Source: Paracoccus sp. SMMA_5_TC
GTDB lineage: Bacteria; Pseudomonadota; Alphaproteobacteria; Rhodobacterales; Rhodobacteraceae
Assembly: GCF_009696685.2 (NCBI RefSeq)
Contig: NZ_CP102355.1
Location: forward strand, 1,537,501 to 1,601,500
Direction of reading: 5' to 3'
DNA length: 64,000 bases
The position numbers and the translations under genes were made by a program. This document shows positions 28,654 to 38,026 of the stretch, in pieces. The first letter of the stretch is position 1; each line of letters begins with the position of its first letter. Below the pieces are notes generated by a model, which ran no database searches, was not told where the DNA came from, and saw only the letters and a list, made by a program, of their open reading frames with translations.

Positions 28654-30612
28654 GTGGCGCAGAAAGACAAACCTTGGCTGTTTCGCACCTATGCGGGACA
28701 TTCCACCGCGGCCAAGTCGAACGCATTGTATCGCACCAACCTGGCCAAGGGGCAGACCGGCCTGTCGGTCGCTTTCGACCTGCCGACGCAGACGGGATAT
28801 GACAGCGATCACGTCCTGGCGCGGGGCGAGGTGGGCAAGGTCGGGGTGCCGATCTGTCATCTGGGTGACATGCGCACGCTGTTCGATCAGATCCCGCTGG
28901 AACAGATGAACACCTCGATGACGATCAATGCCACGGCGCCCTGGCTGCTGGCATTGTATATCGCCGTCGCCGAAGAGCAGGGCGCCGATGTTTCGCGGCT
29001 GCAAGGCACCGTGCAGAACGACATCATCAAGGAATACCTGTCGCGCGGCACCTATATCTGTCCGCCCAGGCCATCGCTGAAGATGATCACCGATGTCGCC
29101 GCCTATACCGCGCGGCATCTGCCGAAATGGAACCCGATGAATGTCTGTTCCTATCATCTGCAAGAGGCGGGGGCGACGCCGGAACAGGAACTGGCCTATG
29201 CCCTGGCGACCGGGATCGCCGTGCTGGACGATCTGAAAGGCAAGGTCGACCCCCAGGAATTTCCGGCGATGGTCGGGCGCATCAGCTTCTTCGTCAACGC
29301 CGGCATCCGCTTTGTCACCGAACTGTGCAAGATGCGCGCCTTTACCGAATTGTGGGACGAAATCTGCCGCGACCGTTACGGGATCGAGGACGAACGTTAC
29401 CGCCGTTTTCGCTACGGGGTGCAGGTCAACAGCCTGGGGCTGACCGAACAGCAGCCCGAAAACAATGTCTATCGCATCCTGCTGGAAATGCTGGCGGTGG
29501 TGCTGTCGAAAAACGCCCGCGCCCGCGCCGTGCAACTGCCCGCCTGGAACGAGGCGCTGGGCCTGCCGCGGCCCTGGGACCAGCAATGGTCGCTGCGCAT
29601 GCAGCAGATCGTTGCCTATGAAACCGACCTGTTGGAATACGAGGATCTTTTCGACGGCAACCCCGCCATCGCCGCCAAGGTCGAGGAGCTCAAGACCGGC
29701 GCCCGGGCCGAACTGGAAACCCTGGACCGGATGGGCGGCGCCATTGCCGCGATCGAATACATGAAATCTCGGCTGGTCGAATCGAATGCGCTGCGGCTGA
29801 ACCGCATCGAAGCCAATGAAACCGTGGTGGTTGGCGTCAACCGTTGGCAGCAGGGCGAGCCTTCGCCGCTGACGGCGGGCGATGGGGGCATCATGGTCGT
29901 CGATCCGGCGGTGGAACAGGACCAGATTGCGCGGCTGATCGCCTGGCGCCAGACCCGCGACGAGGCGGCCGTCGAGGCCGCGCTCGTCGCGCTGCGCGAT
30001 GCCGCGCAGACCGGGCGCAACGTCATGCCGCCATCGATCGCGGCCGCCAAGGCGGGGGCGACCACCGGCGAATGGGCGGCGGTGATGCGCCAGGTGCATG
30101 GCGAATATCGCGGCCCCACCGGCGTTTCGCCAAGCCCGTCGAACCGCACCGAAGGGCTGGAACCGATCCGCGAGGCGGTCGATGCGGTCAGCCGGCGGCT
30201 GGGACGGCGACTGAAGTTCCTGGTCGGCAAGCCGGGTCTTGACGGCCATTCCAATGGCGCCGAGCAGATCGCCTTTCGCGCCCGCGATTGCGGCATGGAC
30301 ATCACCTATGAAGGTATCCGCCTGACGCCCGAACAGATCGTCGCCCGCGCCGCCGAGGAACAGGCCCACGTCGTCGGGCTCTCGATCCTGTCGGGCAGTC
30401 ATCTGCCGCTGATCGAGGATCTGATGGCGCGGATGCGGGCGGCAGGGCTGGGCCATGTGCCGGTCGTGGTCGGCGGCATCATCCCCGAGGATGATGCGGC
30501 CAAGCTGCTGGGCATGGGGGTGGCGCGCGTCTATACGCCGAAGGATTTCGAGCTGAACCGGATCATGATGGACATCGTGGCCCTGGTCGAACCGCGCGAG
30601 GCGGCGGCCTGA
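28654..30612 (+). CDS. ecm: ethylmalonyl-CoA mutase
   Basis: 652 residues from GTG 28654 (GCGAGG upstream), matching the known N-terminus xAQKDKPWLFRTYAGHS. Adenosylcobalamin-dependent mutase turning (2R)-ethylmalonyl-CoA into methylsuccinyl-CoA. The N-terminal TIM barrel binds CoA; the C-terminal B12 domain has D-x-H-x-x-G at residues 530-535 (DGHSNG), then SGSHL and GGIIP. Single-chain form, close to the Rhodobacter enzyme and distinct from methylmalonyl-CoA mutase. Confidence 0.96.
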   Translation: MAQKDKPWLFRTYAGHSTAAKSNALYRTNLAKGQTGLSVAFDLPTQTGYDSDHVLARGEVGKVGVPICHLGDMRTLFDQIPLEQMNTSMTINATAPWLLALYIAVAEEQGADVSRLQGTVQNDIIKEYLSRGTYICPPRPSLKMITDVAAYTARHLPKWNPMNVCSYHLQEAGATPEQELAYALATGIAVLDDLKGKVDPQEFPAMVGRISFFVNAGIRFVTELCKMRAFTELWDEICRDRYGIEDERYRRFRYGVQVNSLGLTEQQPENNVYRILLEMLAVVLSKNARARAVQLPAWNEALGLPRPWDQQWSLRMQQIVAYETDLLEYEDLFDGNPAIAAKVEELKTGARAELETLDRMGGAIAAIEYMKSRLVESNALRLNRIEANETVVVGVNRWQQGEPSPLTAGDGGIMVVDPAVEQDQIARLIAWRQTRDEAAVEAALVALRDAAQTGRNVMPPSIAAAKAGATTGEWAAVMRQVHGEYRGPTGVSPSPSNRTEGLEPIREAVDAVSRRLGRRLKFLVGKPGLDGHSNGAEQIAFRARDCGMDITYEGIRLTPEQIVARAAEEQAHVVGLSILSGSHLPLIEDLMARMRAAGLGHVPVVVGGIIPEDDAAKLLGMGVARVYTPKDFELNRIMMDIVALVEPREAAA

Positions 30613-30654
30613 ACGCCGCCGCACCCGTGTCGGACAGCAGGCAAGTGCTGCGGC

Positions 30655-31227
30655 CTAGCTGCGGCCCAGCATGTAGAATTCGTCATTCGGTCGGATGTCG
30701 CCGGCATTGACCAGCCGGTTCGACATGCCGAAGAAGGCGGCAATGGCGCCGATGTCCCAGATTTCGTCCTGGTCGAAACCGGCCTCGCGCAGGGCCGCGT
30801 GATCGGCATCGCCGATCTGCTGGGCGTTCAGCGCCACCTTTTCGGCATAGGCCAGCATCGCGAATTCGCGCGCCGACAGGTCGGCCTTGCGCCAGTTCAC
30901 CGCCACCTGGTCGGCGATCAGCGGATTGCGCGCGCGGATGCGCAGGATCGCGCCATGCGCCACCACGCAATACTGACACTGGTTCAGGCCCGAGGTGGCG
31001 ACGACGATCAGTTCGCGCTCGGCCTTGGTCAGCCCGCCTTCGCGATCCATCAGCGCATCGTGATAGGCAAAAAAGGCGCGAAACTCGTCGGGTCGATGCG
31101 CCAGGGCCAGGAATACATTGGGCACGAAGCCCGATTTCTCGGCCACCTTGCGGATGCGTTCGGCCATGTCCGGCGGCAGGTCGTCAAGGTCGGGAATGGG
31201 AAAGCGGCTGATGGGATGGTCGGTCAT
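30655..31227 (-). CDS. AhpD-like / carboxymuconolactone decarboxylase family protein
   Basis: 190 residues. The peroxidase-related CMD fold has the redox motif QCQYCVVAHG (C-x-x-C with downstream His), as in AhpD-like alkylhydroperoxidases. A conserved YAEKVALNA helix follows. Probably a thiol peroxidase partner; the physiological substrate is unknown. Convergent with ecm, 42 bp between the stops. Confidence 0.85.
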   Translation of the reverse strand: MTDHPISRFPIPDLDDLPPDMAERIRKVAEKSGFVPNVFLALAHRPDEFRAFFAYHDALMDREGGLTKAERELIVVATSGLNQCQYCVVAHGAILRIRARNPLIADQVAVNWRKADLSAREFAMLAYAEKVALNAQQIGDADHAALREAGFDQDEIWDIGAIAAFFGMSNRLVNAGDIRPNDEFYMLGRS

Positions 31228-31281
31228 GGGCTCCTCCTGTCAGGGCAGTCTGGACCAGCGCGGCCGGGCGCGAAAGGGCCA

Positions 31282-32124
31282 TCATCCGCGCAGGGCGCGC
31301 ACCACCGCCTGCACCTTGGCGGTGCGGTGCAGATCGACATGTGTAACCAGCCACAAGGGTGATTCCCATTCCGGCAGCGCCATCACCTCGATCAGGTCAG
31401 GGCCGCCCTGCTGGCAAAATCCCAGCGCAACCCCTTGGCGCACCATGGCCAGCCGCGCCGCCGCATCATTGCTGATCATGGCGATGGCTGGCGCCGGGCT
31501 TTGCGCATGAAACCAGCGCATATGCGGTGCAGCGCGAGCCTCGGCCCCCGACAGGACAAACCGGTGCCCCGAGAGATCCCCGGTCGGGGCGCCATGCCGG
31601 GCCAGATAGTCGGGGCTGGCATAAAGACGCGGGCGCAGCAGGGCAATCCGGGCGACGACATAATCGGGTTCGGTCGGGCGGGCGCCGGCGCGCAGGGCAA
31701 CATGCGCCTCGCCCGCTTCAAGCCGATAAAGCCGCGGGTCGGTCAGATAGCGCAGGCGCAATCCGGGATGAGTTCGCAGCAGCGGCGCCAGCCGGGGCAT
31801 GACCAGATCGGCCAGTTCGGGCAATGACGTCACCACGATGTCGCCCGCGACCTCGTCCCCCGACCCGGCGATCTGCGCCGCCATTTGCACAAGCCGGGCG
31901 TCGATGGCGCCGCCAGCCTCGATCAGCGTGCGGCCTGCCTCGGTCGGGGTGTAACCGCGCGCGTGGCGCTGAAACAGCCGCGCCCCCAGTTGATCCTCCA
32001 GCGCATCGATGCGGCGGATCACGGTTGCGTGATGGATGCCCAGCGCCGCCGCGGCGCCGCTGACAGTGCCGTGCCGCGCCACCGCCAGCGCGATGCGAAT
32101 ATCGTCCCAGCTTCCAGGCTGCAT
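31282..32124 (-). CDS. LysR family transcriptional regulator
   Basis: 280 residues. N-terminal winged helix (ARHGTVSGAAAALGIHHATVIRRIDALEDQLGARLF, written here only as its span near residues 15-50) and a C-terminal periplasmic-binding-like effector domain. Divergent from azoR, with 97 bp between starts, so it most likely controls azoR and itself. The start at 32124 is chosen among three close ATGs for its distance to the helix; others are 6-27 bp upstream. Confidence 0.85.
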   Translation of the reverse strand: MQPGSWDDIRIALAVARHGTVSGAAAALGIHHATVIRRIDALEDQLGARLFQRHARGYTPTEAGRTLIEAGGAIDARLVQMAAQIAGSGDEVAGDIVVTSLPELADLVMPRLAPLLRTHPGLRLRYLTDPRLYRLEAGEAHVALRAGARPTEPDYVVARIALLRPRLYASPDYLARHGAPTGDLSGHRFVLSGAEARAAPHMRWFHAQSPAPAIAMISNDAAARLAMVRQGVALGFCQQGGPDLIEVMALPEWESPLWLVTHVDLHRTAKVQAVVRALRG

Positions 32125-32221
32125 GTGCATCCTTGCACAGATACTGCGCATTTATCGCTATTCAGTTCGAAAATGCAAAGACCTAAATCAGCCCCAAGCT
32201 GAGAAATCCAATGGAGCCCCC

Positions 32222-32809
32222 ATGAACATCCTGCATATCGACAGTGCCATTACCGGTGATGCCTCGGTCTCGCGCAAGCTGACCGCCCAGATCGTTGCGC
32301 GCCTGAAGGCGGCCGATCCCGAAGCCCGCGTCACCTATCGCGACCTGAACCAGGGCGTGCCCGCCATCGACACCGAATGGTTCAAGGCGGTGCGGTTGGC
32401 TCCGCAAGACCCTACCCCCGAACAGCAGCGCCTGATCGACATTTCCGACGCCTACCTGCGTGAAGTGCAACAGGCCGATGTCCTGGTCATCGGCCTGCCG
32501 GTCTATAACTTCACGCTGAGCGCGCAGTTGAAGAACTGGCTGGACCAGATTGCCCGGGCGGGTGTCAGCTTCCGCTATACCGAAAATGGCCCGGAAGGAC
32601 TGCTGAAAGGCAAACGCGCCATCGTCGCCTATGCGGCTGCCGGCACCCCGATGGGTTCGGACATCGACTTTGCCTCGGGCTATCTGCGGCACATGCTGGG
32701 CTTCATGGGCATTACAGATGTCGAGTTCGTGCCCGCCGACCGCCTGGCCATGGACCGCGAGGCCGGGCTGGCGCGGGCGCAAGAGGCGCTGGAACAGATC
32801 GCCGCCTGA
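32222..32809 (+). CDS. azoR: FMN-dependent NADH-azoreductase/quinone reductase
   Basis: 195 residues, flavodoxin-like fold. FMN loops are visible: HIDSAITGDASVSRKL at the N-terminus and GLPVYNFTLSAQLKNWLD at 91-108. It reduces quinones and azo compounds with NADH and protects from electrophiles. Controlled probably by the divergent LysR gene. The ribosome site is TGGAGCCCCC just upstream. Confidence 0.9.
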   Translation: MNILHIDSAITGDASVSRKLTAQIVARLKAADPEARVTYRDLNQGVPAIDTEWFKAVRLAPQDPTPEQQRLIDISDAYLREVQQADVLVIGLPVYNFTLSAQLKNWLDQIARAGVSFRYTENGPEGLLKGKRAIVAYAAAGTPMGSDIDFASGYLRHMLGFMGITDVEFVPADRLAMDREAGLARAQEALEQIAA

Positions 32810-32831
32810 TCGCGGCCGCAGGGATGTGCAG

Positions 32832-32861
32832 ACGGCCCTCGTTGACTCGGGGGCCGTTTTT
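32832..32861 (+). terminator. terminator after azoR
   Basis: Stem ACGGCCC / GGGCCGT with a 12-nt loop and TTTTT, 22 bp after the azoR stop. A typical Rho-independent terminator that isolates azoR from the ffh unit. Confidence 0.85.
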
Positions 32862-32881
32862 GCGTATCAGCGCTGGGATTC

Positions 32882-32985
32882 CCGGAAGGTCTGGCCTTCC
32901 GGTCCCCGTTCGTCGGGGATCGCCCCCCGTCAGCGCGTCGCGCCCACGGGGGCGTTACTGCTTATTGCGCCCGGCTTTCGGGCAA
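32882..32985 (+). ncRNA. structured 5' leader of ffh (four hairpins)
   Basis: Between the azoR terminator and ffh lie four consecutive hairpins: CCGGAAGG/CCTTCCGG (32882-32902), CCCCG/CGGGG (32904-32918), CGCCCCC/GGGGGCG (32921-32954) and GCCCG/CGGGC (32969-32983). They fill the leader, leaving a 35-nt single-stranded run with the ribosome site GGAGG before ffh. This suggests a structured RNA leader that could regulate ffh or the ribosomal-protein genes after it. No known riboswitch or SRP RNA pattern was matched. Some could be chance in GC-rich DNA. Confidence 0.5.
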
Positions 32986-33020
32986 CCGCAACCGAACGGC
33001 AAACCACCGGAGGGCCGCCG

Positions 33021-34517
33021 ATGTTTGAAAACCTGTCCGACCGCCTGGGCGGTGTCTTTGACCGGCTGACCAAGCAGGGCGCCCTGTCCGAGGATGACGT
33101 GACCGCCGCGATGCGCGAAGTGCGCGTCGCCCTGCTTGAGGCGGACGTGTCGCTGCCGGTGGCGCGCAGTTTCGTCAAGGCGGTGACGCAAAAGGCCACC
33201 GGCGCCGCGGTCACCAAATCGATCACCCCGGGCCAGCAGGTGGTCAAGATCGTTCATGACGAGCTGATCAAGGTGCTGCAGGGCGAGGGCGCCCCCGATG
33301 CGCTGCGCATCGACAATCCGCCGGCACCGATCCTGATGGTGGGGTTGCAGGGCTCGGGCAAGACCACCACCACCGCAAAGCTGGCCAAACGCCTCAAGGA
33401 TCGCGAGAAAAAGCGGGTGCTTATGGCCTCGCTGGACACCAACCGGCCGGCGGCGATGGAACAGCTGGCGATCCTGGGCCAGCAGATCGGCGTCGATACG
33501 CTGCCGATCGTGCCGGGTGAAAACGCCGTCCAGATCGCGCGGCGCGCCAGGCAGCAGGCGACCTTGGGCGGTTACGATGTCTACATGCTGGACACCGCCG
33601 GTCGGCTGCACATCGACCAGGTGCTGATGGATGAGGTGCAGGCCGTCCGCGATGTGGTGCAGCCGCGCGAAACCCTGCTGGTGGTCGACGGTCTGACCGG
33701 GCAGGACGCCGTGAACGTCGCCACTGAGTTCGATGGCAAGGTCGGCATCACCGGCGTGGTGCTGACCCGGATGGACGGCGACGGCCGCGGTGGTGCTGCG
33801 CTGTCGATGCGCGCCGTCACCGGCAAGCCGATCCGCTTTGTCGGCCTGGGCGAAAAGATGGACGCGATCGAGGTGTTCGACGCCCAGCGCATCGCCGGCC
33901 GCATCCTGGGCATGGGCGATATCGTCGCCCTGGTCGAGAAGGCGCAGGAAGTGCTGGAGGTCGAACAGGCCGAACGCATGATGAAGCGCTTTCAGAAGGG
34001 CATGTTCAACATGAACGACCTGAGAAACCAGCTTGAGCAGATGCTCAAGATGGGGGGGATGCAGTCGATCATGGGTATGATGCCGGGCATGGGCAAGATG
34101 GCCAAGCAGGCCGAGGCCGCCGGCTTTGACGACCGTGCCATCCGCCGCCAGATCGCGCTGATCAATTCGATGACGAAAAAGGAACGCGCCAATCCCGACC
34201 TGCTGCAGGCCAGCCGCAAGAAGCGCATCGCCGCCGGCGCCGGCATGGACGTGGCCGAGCTGAACAAGCTTCTGAAAATGCAAAAGCAGATGGCCGACAC
34301 CATGAAAAAGCTTGGCAAGATGGGCAAGGGCGGGCTGATGAAACAGGCGATGCGCGCCATGACCGGGCGCGGCGGCGGCCTGCCAGACATGGCCAATGTC
34401 GATCCGCAGAAGATGGCCGAGGCGACGCGCATGTTGCAAGACCCCAAGGGGCTGGGCGGCCAGCTGGGCGGGCTGAACCTGCCGGGCGGCCTGTCGGGCC
34501 TGTTCGGGAAGAAATAG
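33021..34517 (+). CDS. ffh: signal recognition particle protein Ffh
   Basis: 498 residues. N domain helices, then the GTPase G domain (P-loop GLQGSGKTTT, DTAGR, TRMDGDGRGGA), and a Met-rich M domain (about 300-450) that binds 4.5S RNA and signal sequences. A Met/Gly-rich tail ends GLFGKK. It targets membrane proteins to FtsY. The ATG follows a clear GGAGGG site. It begins the unit running to rpmE. Confidence 0.97.
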   Translation: MFENLSDRLGGVFDRLTKQGALSEDDVTAAMREVRVALLEADVSLPVARSFVKAVTQKATGAAVTKSITPGQQVVKIVHDELIKVLQGEGAPDALRIDNPPAPILMVGLQGSGKTTTTAKLAKRLKDREKKRVLMASLDTNRPAAMEQLAILGQQIGVDTLPIVPGENAVQIARRARQQATLGGYDVYMLDTAGRLHIDQVLMDEVQAVRDVVQPRETLLVVDGLTGQDAVNVATEFDGKVGITGVVLTRMDGDGRGGAALSMRAVTGKPIRFVGLGEKMDAIEVFDAQRIAGRILGMGDIVALVEKAQEVLEVEQAERMMKRFQKGMFNMNDLRNQLEQMLKMGGMQSIMGMMPGMGKMAKQAEAAGFDDRAIRRQIALINSMTKKERANPDLLQASRKKRIAAGAGMDVAELNKLLKMQKQMADTMKKLGKMGKGGLMKQAMRAMTGRGGGLPDMANVDPQKMAEATRMLQDPKGLGGQLGGLNLPGGLSGLFGKK

Positions 34518-35048
34518 GTGGTCACGCTGTCGGATACGCCGGTGCTGACCACGCCGCGCCTGGTGCTGCGCGCGCCGCAGGCCGCTGACTGGCCGGTCTG
34601 GCGCGATTTCGCCCGCAGCGAGCGGGCGGCCTGGGTTGGCGGGCCGCTGCGGGCCGAGGGTCAGGCCTGGCGCGCCTTTGGCCATATCATCGGCCATTGG
34701 GTGCTGCGCGGCTTTGGCATGTTCACCGTGACCGAACGCGACAGCGGCGCGGCCCTGGGTGCCGTGGGCCCATGGTTTCCCGACGGCTGGCCCGAACCGG
34801 AACTTGGCTGGACGCTGTGGGATCCCGCCGTCGAGGGTCGCGGCATCGCGCAAGAGGCTGCCCTGGCCGCGCGGGAATTTGCGGCCCGCAAGCTGGGCTG
34901 GACCACGGCCGTCAGCTATATCCTGCCCGCGAACCATCGTTCGGCAGCCCTGGCACGCCGCCTGGGCGCGACGCCGGACCCCGCCGCCGCCCATCCCGGC
35001 ACCGAGCCATGCCAGGTCTGGCGCCATCCGGCAGAGGCATTTGCATGA
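34518..35048 (+). CDS. GNAT family N-acetyltransferase (RimJ/RimL-like)
   Basis: 176 residues. GNAT fold with T-PRLVLRAPQ at the start (acetyltransf_3 type), FTVTERDSGA, and ELGWTLWDPAVEGRGIAQEAALA, the acetyl-CoA binding segment with Gly-Arg-Gly. The GTG start follows the ffh stop directly, so translation is probably coupled. Substrate unknown. Confidence 0.83.
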   Translation: MVTLSDTPVLTTPRLVLRAPQAADWPVWRDFARSERAAWVGGPLRAEGQAWRAFGHIIGHWVLRGFGMFTVTERDSGAALGAVGPWFPDGWPEPELGWTLWDPAVEGRGIAQEAALAAREFAARKLGWTTAVSYILPANHRSAALARRLGATPDPAAAHPGTEPCQVWRHPAEAFA

Positions 35049-35145
35049 TCCCACGTCGCCCCCATGGCCAGTGCCAGCCCGGCGTGCCCGGCCATGCCGG
35101 TCGATGCGCCCCGCCCGCAATCCCTGTTCTGGAGTTTACCGCGTG

Positions 35146-35439
35146 ATGGATGCCACCGCCCGCGCCGCGCAGCTGCTGAAGGAACATCGCGCCAGCATCG
35201 ACCGTCTGGATGCGATCCTGGTCTATACGTTGGCGGAACGCTTCAAGCACACGCAGAACGTCGGCCGCCTGAAGGCCGAACACAACCTTCCGCCGTCCGA
35301 TCCCGCCCGCGAGGCAACCCAGATCGAGCGGCTGGAACGCCTCGCGCGCGAGGCCGACCTGGACCCGGAATTCGCGCGCAAATTCCTGAACTTCGTGATC
35401 GCCGAAGTGATCCGGCATCACGAGACCTTTCAATCCTGA
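35146..35439 (+). CDS. chorismate mutase, AroQ class
   Basis: 97 residues, all-helical. [33 protein letters not shown] and [11 protein letters not shown] match monofunctional AroQ-type chorismate mutases, which turn chorismate into prephenate. ATG 35146 (or the adjacent GTG 35143) is the start. A chorismate mutase between ffh and rpsP is usual in Rhodobacterales. Confidence 0.88.
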   Translation: MDATARAAQLLKEHRASIDRLDAILVYTLAERFKHTQNVGRLKAEHNLPPSDPAREATQIERLERLAREADLDPEFARKFLNFVIAEVIRHHETFQS

Positions 35440-35485
35440 CGCGGAGCTTTTCCCGTCAACCCCGCCATTTAAAAGGAGAAGAACA

Positions 35486-35848
35486 ATGGCAATGAAAATC
35501 CGCCTGGCCCGTGGTGGCTCGAAGAAACGCCCCCATTACGCCATCGTGGCCTCGGATTCGCGCATGCCGCGCGATGGTCGCTTCCTGGAAAAGCTGGGCA
35601 CCTATAACCCGCTGCTGGCCAAGGATTCGGAAGATCGCGTCAAGCTGAACCTCGAGCGCGTGCAATACTGGCTGAGCCAGGGCGCCCAGCCGACCGACCG
35701 TGTCGCCCGCTTCCTGGAAGCCGCCGGCGTCAAGGAAAAGACCGAGCGCAAGAACCTGAAGAAGGGCGAACCGGGCAAGGCCGCCAAGGAACGCGCCGCC
35801 AAGCGCGCGGCCCGCGAAGCCGCCGCGGCCGAGCCTGCCGCCGAGTAA
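35486..35848 (+). CDS. rpsP: 30S ribosomal protein S16
   Basis: 120 residues. The first 80 are the bS16 core ([32 protein letters not shown]); the last 40 are a Lys/Ala/Glu-rich helical tail, longer than in E. coli and usual in alphaproteobacteria. Excellent AAAGGAGAAG site. First ribosomal gene of the S16-RimM-TrmD-L19 operon. Confidence 0.97.
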   Translation: MAMKIRLARGGSKKRPHYAIVASDSRMPRDGRFLEKLGTYNPLLAKDSEDRVKLNLERVQYWLSQGAQPTDRVARFLEAAGVKEKTERKNLKKGEPGKAAKERAAKRAAREAAAAEPAAE

Positions 35849-35851
35849 GCC

Positions 35852-36358
35852 ATGGCCGAGCGGATCTGTGTCGGCGCCATTGCCGGCGCCTTTGGCGTCC
35901 GGGGCGAGGTCAGGCTGAAAAGCTTTACCTCGCAACCCGATGATATTGCCGCATATGGTCCGCTCTGGTCCCAGGATGGCAGCCGCAGCTTCACCGTCCG
36001 GCTGACCCGGCCGGTGACCGGTGGTCTGGGCGCCCGCCTGTCGGGCGTCGAGACCCGAGAACAGGCCGAGGCGCTCAAGGGCGTTACCCTCTGGGCCGAT
36101 CGCGACCGGTTGCCGCAGCTGCCCGATGACGAATTCTATCATACCGATCTGATCGGTCTTTCGGTCTATGACACGGGCGGGGCACTGATCGGCACCGTCC
36201 GCGCCATCTATGACCATGGCGCGGGCGATATTCTTGAAATCTTCGGGCCGGGCCGCAAGCAGACCCTGTTGCTGCCCTTTACCCGGGCCTTCGTGCCCAC
36301 CGTGGACATCGCGGCAGGCCGCATCATCGCCGACCCGCCCGACGAGGGCGAGGAATGA
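35852..36358 (+). CDS. rimM: ribosome maturation factor RimM
   Basis: 168 residues. N-terminal RimM domain ([23 protein letters not shown]) and C-terminal PRC-barrel ([30 protein letters not shown]). It helps 16S rRNA processing and 30S head assembly with S19. It lies 3 bp after rpsP and overlaps trmD by ATGA. Confidence 0.95.
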   Translation: MAERICVGAIAGAFGVRGEVRLKSFTSQPDDIAAYGPLWSQDGSRSFTVRLTRPVTGGLGARLSGVETREQAEALKGVTLWADRDRLPQLPDDEFYHTDLIGLSVYDTGGALIGTVRAIYDHGAGDILEIFGPGRKQTLLLPFTRAFVPTVDIAAGRIIADPPDEGEE

Positions 36359-37230
36359 CCACCGACCCGACGCCTTCGGCGGCGCGCTCGCACGGGCGGC
36401 TGACCATCCGCGCCAGCAACCAGCCGCGCGACCTGATGGCGGAGCCGCAGGTGCGCGGTGCCTGGACGGCGCAGGTCATCACCCTTTTTCCCGAAGCTTT
36501 TCCAGGGGTTCTTGGCATTTCCTTGACTGGACGCGCCCTTGCCCAGGGGCTGTGGAACCTGCGCACGACGGATCTGCGCCCCTTTGGCATCGGCAGGCAC
36601 CGCAATGTCGATGACACCCCTGCCGGCGGTGGCGCCGGCATGGTGATCCGCCCCGATGTCATGGATGCGGCGCTGCGCGAGGCGGGGGGCGATCTGCCGG
36701 TGATCTATCTGTCGCCCCGCGGCCGGCCGTTCTGTCAGGCGCGCGCCCGCGAACTGGCGCAGGGGCCGGGGATGACGCTGATCTGCGGCCGGTTCGAGGG
36801 CGTGGATCAGCGCGTGCTTGATGCCCATGCCGTCGAGGAAATCAGCATCGGCGATTATGTCCTGACCGGTGGCGAACTGGCCGCGCAGGTCTTGATCGAC
36901 GCGACGGTTCGCCTTATACCGCGCGTGCTGGGGAATCAGGAATCTCTGGCCGAGGAATCCTTTTCCGAAGGCCTGCTTGAGCATCCCCAGTATACGAAGC
37001 CCGCCCTGTGGGAAGGCCGCGCGATACCGGATGTGCTGTTGTCCGGAAATCACGCGGCTATTGCTGCATGGCGACGCGACATGGCCGAAAGGCTGACCAA
37101 GGAACGCCGCCCCGACCTGTGGCGGGCATATGGGCAAGCCCATGTGGACCCGGCAAAGGACCGACAGCTCTCGGGCGCATCAGACCAATCGCGGGGCTAC
37201 CGCGAGCCACAAGAGGAACCAAAGCGATGA
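36355..37230 (+). CDS. trmD: tRNA (guanine-N1)-methyltransferase
   Basis: 291 residues. Methylates G37 of tRNAs using SAM. The core starts at [14 protein letters not shown] (residue 38) and shows the trefoil-knot [17 protein letters not shown] and [11 protein letters not shown]. The 37 residues ahead are extra. A second start at 36436 would give a near-normal length, but the ATGA overlap with rimM and its good ribosome site favour 36355. The stop overlaps the rplS start. Confidence 0.93.
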   Translation: MTTDPTPSAARSHGRLTIRASNQPRDLMAEPQVRGAWTAQVITLFPEAFPGVLGISLTGRALAQGLWNLRTTDLRPFGIGRHRNVDDTPAGGGAGMVIRPDVMDAALREAGGDLPVIYLSPRGRPFCQARARELAQGPGMTLICGRFEGVDQRVLDAHAVEEISIGDYVLTGGELAAQVLIDATVRLIPRVLGNQESLAEESFSEGLLEHPQYTKPALWEGRAIPDVLLSGNHAAIAAWRRDMAERLTKERRPDLWRAYGQAHVDPAKDRQLSGASDQSRGYREPQEEPKR

Positions 37231-37607
37231 ACCTGATCGCCCAGTTGGAAGCCGAGCAGATCGCTGCGCTCGGCAAGGAAATTCCCGATTTCAAGGCCGG
37301 TGACACCGTCCGCGTCGGCTACAAGGTGACCGAAGGCACCCGCACCCGCGTCCAGATGTACGAAGGCGTCGTCATCTCGCGCAAGGGTGGCGGTATCGGT
37401 GCCTCGTTCACGGTGCGCAAGATCTCGTTCGGCGAAGGCGTCGAGCGGGTGTTCCCGCTGTATTCGACCAATATCGATTCGATCACCGTGGTGCGCCGCG
37501 GTCGTGTGCGCCGCGCCAAGCTGTATTACCTGCGCGATCGCCGCGGCAAGTCGGCCCGTATCGCCGAAGTCAGCAACTACAAGCCCAAAGCCGACGCCCA
37601 GGCCTGA
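37227..37607 (+). CDS. rplS: 50S ribosomal protein L19
   Basis: 126 residues, bL19. [39 protein letters not shown] and SARIAEV are the standard signatures. It sits at the 30S-50S interface. The ATGA overlap with trmD indicates coupled translation. Confidence 0.97.
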   Translation: MNLIAQLEAEQIAALGKEIPDFKAGDTVRVGYKVTEGTRTRVQMYEGVVISRKGGGIGASFTVRKISFGEGVERVFPLYSTNIDSITVVRRGRVRRAKLYYLRDRRGKSARIAEVSNYKPKADAQA

Positions 37608-37618
37608 GGAGACGCGCC

Positions 37619-37840
37619 ATGAAAGCCGAGATCCACCCCGATTACCACTTCATCACCGTCAAGATGACCGACGGCACCACCTATCAGCTGCGCTCGACCT
37701 GGGGCAAGGAAGGCGACACGATGTCGCTGGACATCGACCCGAACTCGCACCCCGCCTGGACCGGCGGTTCGGCCAAGCTGATGGACACCGGTGGCCGTGT
37801 GTCGAAGTTCAAGTCGAAATACGCCGGCCTGGGTTTCTGA
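37619..37840 (+). CDS. rpmE: 50S ribosomal protein L31, zinc-free type
   Basis: 73 residues, bL31. [19 protein letters not shown] and the C-terminal [15 protein letters not shown] match. The Cys ligands of zinc-binding L31 are absent, so this is the C-minus form that needs no zinc. Last gene of the unit, 11 bp after rplS, followed by a strong terminator. Confidence 0.95.
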   Translation: MKAEIHPDYHFITVKMTDGTTYQLRSTWGKEGDTMSLDIDPNSHPAWTGGSAKLMDTGGRVSKFKSKYAGLGF

Positions 37841-37865
37841 ACCCGGCAGTCGTGAAGGTTTGTGG

Positions 37866-37892
37866 CGCCGCCCCGATCCGGGGCGGCGTTTT
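37866..37892 (+). terminator. terminator of the ribosomal operon
   Basis: Perfect 9-bp stem CGCCGCCCC / GGGGCGGCG with a 5-nt GATCC loop and TTTT, 25 bp after rpmE. Confidence 0.92.
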
Positions 37893-38026
37893 CCGTTCCG
37901 GGCGTGGTCGTCGCACCCGGGGCACAACCGTCATGCGGCGCGATCCCATCAGGCTTGCCGATGCTTTCCAACCGCAGGGGCGGGCCCTAATCTGCGCCGC
38001 CAGGGTGGCTGCTTTCGGGGGGATTC

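Noticed and set aside
32862..33020. 4.5S SRP RNA upstream of ffh
   Set aside because: Only the short CCGGAAGG string resembles it; the conserved GGUCAGG and GCAGCC parts of the SRP RNA tip and a long single hairpin are missing.
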